DNA of 64,000 nucleotides, from positions 12,906,501 through 12,970,500 of the forward strand of contig JAPTOF010000010.1 of the NCBI GenBank assembly GCA_028554755.1, in the 5' to 3' direction. Below are positions 57,605-64,000 of this stretch, piece by piece. This DNA is from Cordia subcordata. Taxonomy: Eukaryota; Streptophyta; Magnoliopsida; Boraginales; Cordiaceae. Within the stretch, counting starts at the first letter, position 1. Every line of letters begins with the position of its first letter. The notes below the pieces were generated by a model. It saw nothing but the letters and a program-made list of their open reading frames with translations. It searched no databases and was not told the DNA's origin. Made by a program: the position numbers and the translations under genes.

Positions 57605-58059
57605 CGGAAGGGTCTCACTTAGGCCTTGGAAAGCATACTCAAAATGGTTGGGAAAATTTTGAGCTATAAGGACAAACTAGGCTCAACCATAGGGGACTCA
57701 ACCTCATCAACATCAACGGGGACAACACCAAAATCAACGAAAGAAGGAGTAACCTCAAGTGACTTATCAATCAAAGAATATTCAACTACAGAGATGGATG
57801 CTACATGTTTTCGCTCTGAGGTCTCTAAATCAAAGCTAGTCAATAACTCTTTAAACTTTCTTAAATATCAGTCATGGTCTTCTCTATAAAGTCCTTAACA
57901 CAAAAATCAATCAAATCAACTTTAAAGCACTTTTCTCCATTCTCTTCTCCTTCTACACTAGCCCTATTCACCACCTCACCAACATTTATGGTGGACCTCA
58001 AATTTCCAAATTTCATCTCTAATAACCCTGACCTATAATGCATTTGCGATAGCAAGGAA

Positions 58060-58400
58060 GGGGTAACCTGAAGAGAATATAGGTAGAATGTCTAGAGTCA
58101 TGTCCTGGATCTATATCAAGCACTATGAAATCTACAGGGTACACAAACTCACCTACTTAGACTAGCACATCTTTTACCAGTCTCTTAGGTCTTTTCTCAG
58201 GCCTATCAGCTAGCTAAAAGGTAACATGCATAGAGGACAAGTCTCCTAGACCTAGCTGTTGGTGGATTGAATAAGGAATGAGATTGACACTAGATCTTTG
58301 TTTAGCAAGGCGTGATCAATCTAGGTCTCACGGATCCCACAAGGAATAGTGAAAGCTCCGGGGTCACTCATGTTTGCCAGAAGGCCTGAGGTATAAATGC
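58060..58400 (-). pseudogene. Gypsy protease, broken
   Basis: Minus strand: AFTIPCGIRET then a stop, SSVNLIPYSIHQQLGLGDLS, FQLADRPEKRPK and EFVYPVDFIVLDIDP, the order known from Athila-type proteases. The active-site triad is spoiled (the position of D-x-G-A-S reads KQRSSVN). It would cleave the Gag-Pol polyprotein. Confidence 0.8.
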
Positions 58401-59636
58401 TACTGACCTTCTCCGTGAGCTTCACCTTCTTAGACATGATCGAGGCTTGAATGCTTCCTAGTATAAAGATCCTTAAAGAACTTAGAGTAAGACGGAAAAG
58501 AATAGACAGCATCTATCAAAGGAAGATTGATCTTAAGGTCCATAAGATGCTCTAGGACTTTGAGAAATCTAGTATCCTCACTAGGTGAAGGCCTCTCTAA
58601 AGTAGATCAATAAGTAACTCTCCTGATATAGATGGGAAGTACTATTCTCACCATGGTCTCTCATGGGTTTAACTCTCTCAACTGGACCTATCTCTACGAG
58701 CTACAATCAGGCTCTCTAAACTCAAAAGGACCATTAGGTGCAGGTATTGCATAGTCAACTCCTACCCTATTATCCACTACCCTACCACTCTTAAGAATGG
58801 TGATGGCCTTAGCCTGTGCTTAAGGGGGATAAGTGGTATCAGTAGAGGAACAGGACTAGACTCTAGGGTTCACCTCTAGTTGGGAAGGAAACTTCTCGAG
58901 ATATCTAGTGCTCAAATGACTAGAAATTTACCCTAACTATGCCTCAAATCTGGCCATTTGCTGCCTATAGTTAGCTAGCTTGTGCCTATTATCTGTTAAC
59001 TTCTACTGCTGATTAGCTAGTACCTACTGCTAATTCTGAATAAACTACATCAACTTCATCACATCATTGCTAGGGAACTAGCTATAAAAAGGAGTAGGGA
59101 GTGCGTGGGGCTGAGGAGCACTAGTGAGCCTGGTTTGATTAACATTGTAGAACACAAGGCCATTAGCAGGACACTATCTCTACTAGAGTGGGGCCCGGGT
59201 CTGGGGATGGGAGGACTCATACTGACCCTGTCTCGAAGAAAACTTAGGGTTATTTCTTCAACCCGGATTGTAAGTGTTAAAGTACGGATTGTACTCACGT
59301 GAATAAACCTGTGTAGCATACACTTACTCTTGCATGAAATCGGGAAACTGGGGTGCTAAGGGGCAAGCAATGGTCTAGTGAGATGACTAGGAACATAATG
59401 CAAAAACCTCAATGACCGATGGGGTGGAGGACGAACCTATGGTACTAGCTCTACGACTTTGAAAAGAAAGGGACAAAGAGATGAATTGTTCTTACTTGTT
59501 CGTGAGGGCCTTTTAATGCGCAAATCTAAAGAAACTCCAACCTCATTAATGCCTTTTCTATTCACTTCTCGACTAGATGGAAAAAGTTCTTGACCAACAA
59601 ATCCATTTTCTCCTATGTCTTACTAGTCTTCAAATT
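58400..59636 (-). pseudogene. Gag C-terminal part and linker of the gypsy element, heavily broken
   Basis: Between the gag core and protease. Recognisable only in pieces such as LKTSKT, EKMDLLVKNFF (about 59560-59640) and NGPFEFREPD (about 58690-58730). Stops are frequent in every minus frame; no zinc knuckle could be made out. Confidence 0.5.
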
Positions 59637-60329
59637 CTAGAATCCACCACCAGAAGTGGCATTGACCATCATTCTATTTTGTTCAATTAAACCTCGAAAA
59701 AAATACTAGAGTAGGTCATGATTGCCATACCCCTAATGTGGACACTATCTAAGGAGGTCTTTGAACCTCTCTCGATCCTTATGAAAAAACTCTAGATCAA
59801 GCTAGGAGAAAGTCATAATGGTAGTCCTAGGGCTAGTCATCTTTTCCATAGGGAAGAATTTTTGAAAGAATTTTGATTGAAGCTTGGCCCATGATATGAT
59901 GCAACCATTAGGCAAAGAATGGAACCAAGTCTTGGCCTTATCCTTAAGAAAGAAAGGAAATAAACTAAGATGTATGACCTCTTAAGACATATTGGGGACA
60001 TGGAGTATGGAATTCATCTCTACAAAATCAATAATGTGGTCCAAAGGACTCTCATTGCTCCTCCCATAGAAGGAAAGAAGCATAGCCAACATGTTAGGCT
60101 TGAGCTCGAAATTCGCCTCCCCCAAACTTTGAATGTGAATAGCCAAATTAGGCTCGAAGGTCTCTGGGAGGAAGAATTGCCTAAGTGTGGGTTTGTCATC
60201 TGTAGGTGGGTCTAGCCTAAGAGGCTCTTGTCTAAAATGATCTTAGGTTTGAAGCCTATGGTAATCATGAGGTAGAATTGGATTCATCAGAGGAACGGAA
60301 AGATTAGGAGGATGATTGTGATCAGGCAT
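59637..60329 (-). pseudogene. Gypsy gag core, broken
   Basis: From the ATG at 60327-60329 the minus strand gives MPDHNHPPNL, then QFFLPETFEPNLAIHIQSLG, ELKPNMLAMLLSFYG, FLKDKAKTWFHSLPNG, ISWAKLQSKFFQKFFP and FRGLIEQNRMMVNATSGGGF: the retrotransposon gag domain (Retrotrans_gag) of Athila type. At least six stops interrupt one frame, mostly at Gln or Trp codons. The gag start is duplicated further upstream at 61110-61112. Confidence 0.9.
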
Positions 60330-61815
60330 CTTCGTAAGAAGAACTCTTAAATTCCTAAAGTGTCGTGTAATCCTATCGAGTTCGAGATTAAATGGAATTA
60401 AGGAATTCTTAAGAGATCTCTTACCAAGTATACAACATTATTCTAACTCCAGCCATTTCAACTCCTAAAACTTCAACAAAACCTAAAAGTAACAGCAAAT
60501 AATCCACAAGCTTAGAGAGTCTACTAAAAGCAGAAACAAAAGCTAAAGCAAACTAAGAAAGCTAAACAAGCAAACTATGCTAAGTACGAAATGTAAACAT
60601 AATAACTCAAAAGAAAAAAAAGCCATGACCATTGGTTGGATTTAAAACCAAGACCTAAGGTCACTAAGGCTAACTATACTCTACTAACTTCTATTAGTTG
60701 GATTTAAAGCTAAAAGATCTCAAACTAGGCTAGTCTTAACTTGTGCACCATCGTTCTAGGGACACTATAGCGAGTTGATGTCTAATAAGCACAATCTTAC
60801 ATGTTCTAGGCCTAGGTGATATGGACCTATTCACTACCAAAACATTGCCATGTTTGATTTATACCATTATAAACAAGTGAGTACCAAAATGCAAGCAAGA
60901 TTGAAGTTATATTCACCATAAAGCATGCTTGTACTCACATAGACATGACCATAGCAAACCCACTTCATACGATCCATAAATAAACACACAGACATGCATA
61001 TTAGATGGATTAAAGGTTGTCTAAAATGATCCTGGGCTTCAAGCCTATGATAAGATGGAATAGAATTCATCGGGGGAATGGGAGGATTAGGAGGATGATG
61101 GTGATCGGCCATCTCCGTAAGAAAATCTTTTAAATTCCTAAAGTGTCGGGTAATCCTATCAAGTTCGGGATTAAATGGAATTAAGGGATTCTTAAGGGAT
61201 ATCTTACCAAGCATACAACACTATTCTAACTTTGGCCATTTCAACCCCTAAAACTTCGACAAATCCTAAAACTACAGCAAATAATCCAGAAGCTTAAAGA
61301 GTCTACTAAAAGCAAAAACAAAAGCTAAAGCAAACAAAGAGAGCTAAACAAGCAAGCTATGCTAAGTACGGAATGTAAACACAACAACTCAAAAGAAACA
61401 AAAGCCATGACCGTTGGTTGGATTTAAAACCAAGACCTAAGGTCACTAAGGCCGACAAAACTCTACCCGAACTCCTAATAGTTGGATTTAAAGTTAAAAG
61501 ATCTCGAACTAGGCTAGTCCTAACTTGTGTACCATTGTTCTAGGGACACTATAGCAGGTTGATGTCTAATAAGCACAATCTTACATGTTCTAGGCCAAGT
61601 TGTTATGAATATATAAACTTATTCATTACCAAAACATTACCATGCTTGATTTATACCATTATAAAGAAATGAGTACCAATATGTAAGCAAGATTGGAGTT
61701 ATGTTCACCATAAAGTATGCTTATACTCACATAGACATGAACATAGCAAACCCACTTCATACAATCCATAAATAAACACATAGACATGCATATTAGATGG
61801 ATTAGAGGTGTTCTA
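60231..61815 (-). repeat. Tandem duplication (about 790 bp) spanning gag start and LTR edge
   Basis: 60231-61019 and 61020-61815 repeat each other: TCTAAAATGATC(T/C)T(A/G)GG, AAATTCCTAAAGTGTCG(T/G)GTAATC, ACAGCAAATAATCCA(C/G)AAGC, GTTGGATTTAAAACCAAGAC and CATATTAGATGGATTA. Each unit contains the gag start, the 5' untranslated region and the start of LTR sequence. The junction ...AAGCCATGACC(A/G)TTGG is the same in both units, so the LTR truncation happened before the duplication. Confidence 0.85.
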
Positions 61816-62729
61816 TAGCAAATAAACTCCAATATATACATATACTACTTATTTAGGCAATTAATGAAACATGTAGACATGTATTGAGAAAAAGCCAATC
61901 ACATGAAGAACAAAGTACGTATATATATAAGCCATGAAAAATCTGATAACACAGAGTATAAAATGAACCCATTACACAAGCTTAGTCACCCTAATCTAAT
62001 CTACTCAAAATTAAAGTAAATAGGATGAAAGAGTGTTAAGAAAACTCCCTTTCTATCCTAGCTTGTTTTTGTACAATCTTGAGCAAATCCCTTACCAAAT
62101 GTTGTTAAAATCCTCCGAAAAAGCTTAGATCTAAATGGGCGTGTTAATGTGTGCATTTGAGGTGGATGAAGTAGGGTTGTATGTGTGTGTAAAGTGGGTG
62201 AAGAACATGTGTGAATTGGTCCCCCAAAATGCAGCAAAATGGGGTATATATATATAAGTTTGGCAGTGCTACTAGTCTAGGGGAAAGTCGACTGATTCTG
62301 CTGGGTTGTTCTCTGGAGTCATTGTTCGACCTAACCAGTTAACTGGTTCCGGGGGAAAGGGGGTGACTGGTTATTTCCTGGGCTTTTAGACCAATCTTGG
62401 TCGATCGGCTCTACTTCTGGGTTGACCGGTTGGGCTCTTTTGCCTCCATTCTTCTTTATTTCGACCTTCGATCTTCTCCCTACAACTCGTGCACCTTCTC
62501 TCTTCATCACCTATCATCATCCAAGCTCAGAATTAACCTACAGTTCACCTAAATTATAAAAAACACACAATTAGGATAGCTTTTATCTTTAAACTCAACT
62601 ATGTATAATTGTATACGCTTAAGCCTAATTCTATCGTATGTACTACACTAATGCAGCCAAATAAGCTCATAACACCTCTAAAACATTAACAAATAATAAT
62701 GGAAACACATATAAAAATGAAGCACATTA
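61409..62729 (-). repeat. 5' LTR of the minus-strand Athila-like element, PBS side missing
   Basis: Matches 50302-51601 of the 3' LTR. The outer end reads TAATGTGCTTCATTT on the element strand (TG mutated to TA). The part equal to 49768-50301, about 530 bases next to the PBS, and the PBS itself are gone. Promoter pair 62430/62409 (minus, 21 bases) and TATATATATA at 62244-62257 remain. Confidence 0.85.
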
Positions 62730-64000
62730 TATAGCTATTTTGGATCTCAGTATCCACTAAAGGGATCTAGATTCAAAATACCTTTGGATTGAAAGTAGTG
62801 GCTATCAGTCTGAATAAAATAGGGGGAGAATCCTTTAGACATTGGCCCATGTCTCCAGGAATGGTGATTCATGTACAATGGCATGTTTAATTCTTTGTAT
62901 TTGTTATTTGCTTTCATAAATCTCAATACATTGTAGATATATTGCTATTCGATAGTGATATAATTAGCCATGATCATAAATATGTTTTATATGTTCTAAA
63001 CAAACTCAACATAAGTGAAACCAATTAGTTATATAGTGTCAAGATTATCATCAATTAGTTAATGAGGTATAAGGCCTGCAGTGAAAGATCATCTTCATAG
63101 CAGATAGTGCACATGCTAGCTTATAGATCTACATTCAAAAGTTGGATAAGTCTTCCTACACATAGATAGTGCACATGCTAGCTTATAGATCTACATTCAA
63201 AAGTTGGATGAGTCTTCCTATACATTTGATGATGTACAGAGACATAAAAGATCTATACGCTGTTTGTGACACATAGTTGAGGGATGGAATGTCTATGTAC
63301 CATGCAAGACAAAAGAAATTGAGAAGCAAATGTCACTGGACTACTTCCTTTTAGAAGATAATCAGGTATATTATTCTCAATTCTCGCCTCTCAATACCTC
63401 TTTCCTTCTTGAATTGGTTCAAGACATATAAGTCAATTGTTGACTATAACAGACCTTTTGAGTTGCTAAGGATCTTCTAATGAGAAAACCTGTTTCTATA
63501 GAGGACATTATTTCACTAGGAAGAGAATTATCGACTAAATTACCAAGTGAGGTTTAGAACTCTATCGAGTAGTAGTATTTGGTTCGTACTTAATATATCT
63601 TTGAATATCCAAATACTAGAAGAAGAAGAAGAAGAAAAGTCTTTAAAATCTAGTGTTGTATCCTAAAAGACTAAAAATAGCAAGTGGTTGTTGTATAAGG
63701 TGCGTATATGATTACGCCTTACAAATTCAATAAATCGTACTGGCTTTGTATAAGATACAAATAGTCCCTACAACTCATTATAGTGGAATTGCTAACTAGT
63801 AGAGATAAACATGATATCAATGTTATTATGAATAAGGTTATTATCATGCATTGTAAATTGAAATAAGCTCATCCTTTTAACATAGCATATGTTGACTAGG
63901 ATGGCATAATTCTGTGATCTAGTCATAGAAACAAATATCCTTTAATTAAGTCTCTCATTTGCCTAGAAGAGAATAAGATTCTTATATAATGGACTCCTAC
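62730..64000 (+). mobile_element. Family D interior, element 2, segment 4 (runs off the window)
   Basis: Continues the text broken at 49767 and follows element 1 from 29995 to about 31190 (CTCAGTA(C/T)CCACTAAAG, AAGACAT(G/A)(C/T)AAGTCAATTGTTGACTATA, GAGATAAACATGATAT). One private tandem duplication of 62 bp is at 63102-63225 and a (GAA)n run near 63619-63636. No coding. It starts with the right target-duplication copy TATAG. Confidence 0.8.
63102..63225 (+). repeat. 62-bp tandem duplication
   Basis: AGATAGTGCACATGCTAGCT starts at 63102 and 63164, followed in both by TATAGATCTACATTCAAAAG. Element 1 has it once near 30370. Confidence 0.9.

Larger units (their letters stand above)
49768..62729 (-). 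mobile_element. Athila/Tat-like gypsy element with gag and pol, minus strand, 13 kb
   Basis: Reading right to left: 5' LTR (truncated), gag, protease, RT, RNase H, integrase, a non-coding 3' interior and the 3' LTR. PR-RT-RH-IN is the gypsy order. It shares LTR motifs, A-rich block and PPT region with the coding-poor Athila-like elements, and is the only one here with pol, so it stands for the lineage that could have mobilised them. All genes are broken. The PBS and about 530 bases of the 5' LTR are lost. A 1.86-kb solo LTR is nested at 51837-53696. Confidence 0.9.

Noticed and set aside
59059..59319. Paired overlapping frames on both strands near 59.1-59.3 kb
   Set aside because: Neither matches gag or protease; the region belongs to the broken gag C-terminus.

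Overview
The window is nuclear DNA of a flowering plant, probably a eudicot. It is AT-rich and intron-sized host coding sequence is almost absent. Nearly everything recognisable is LTR retrotransposon in various stages of decay: Ty1/copia gag, RT and RNase H pieces, Ty3/gypsy pieces of the Athila/Tat type with very long LTRs, and large non-coding elements that are still bounded by LTRs, a primer-binding site (PBS) and a polypurine tract (PPT). No bacterial, CRISPR, tRNA-gene or intact cellular gene signal was found. One decayed plastid 23S rRNA fragment (2035-2155, minus) and one short anonymous ORF (4387-4713, minus) are the only non-transposon sequences I could point to.

Layout. 1-1300: 5' end of a minus-strand copia element (LTR, PBS, open gag). 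1300-5114: mostly unassigned, with the plastid fragment, small duplications, a possible MITE and the short ORF. 5115-9170: a complete but dead copia element, lacking integrase. 10677-13479: a non-coding LTR element (minus). 14227-15708: copia element truncated by gypsy LTR sequence. 15709-23939: a chimeric stack of Athila-like LTRs and internal segments. 23941-28916: copia-type long LTRs and a copia 3' tail (minus). 28917-34575: 3' part of a large non-coding element (called family D here) with its 3' LTR. 34576-36814: copia gag-to-integrase relic. 36815 to the window end: a second family D element whose 5' LTR and PBS are at 36815-38373 and whose interior is split by an unassigned repeat (39641-40990), an Athila-like element (41150-48222) and a 13-kb Athila-like element on the minus strand (49768-62729). 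The last carries its own nested solo LTR (51837-53696).

How the parts work together. The order of insertion can be read from target-site duplications and from comparison with paralogous copies inside the window. The 13-kb element has TSD TATAA/TATAG and the empty site lines up without gaps with the sister copy near 29975-30010. The solo LTR has TSD AAGCT/AAGCC. Coding regions are broken mostly by C-to-T/G-to-A changes (Trp codons to stops, RT catalytic Asp-Asp to Asn-Asn, zinc-knuckle Cys to Tyr), the pattern expected of methylated, silenced repeats.

The most striking signal is regulatory. The Athila-like LTRs share a promoter layout: a GGTCGACC half-site, a second copy inside a 14-bp palindrome (consensus GCCGGTCGACCGGC) almost always 21 bp further on, a TATA-like box 43-45 bp after the palindrome, and a telo-box-like AAACCCTAA about 59-65 bp after that. 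One LTR (16153-16330) has amplified the module into a 60/61-bp tandem array. Two other candidates are a coding region of unknown function kept by two otherwise coding-poor elements, and a short hydrophobic/lysine-rich ORF near the 3' LTR.
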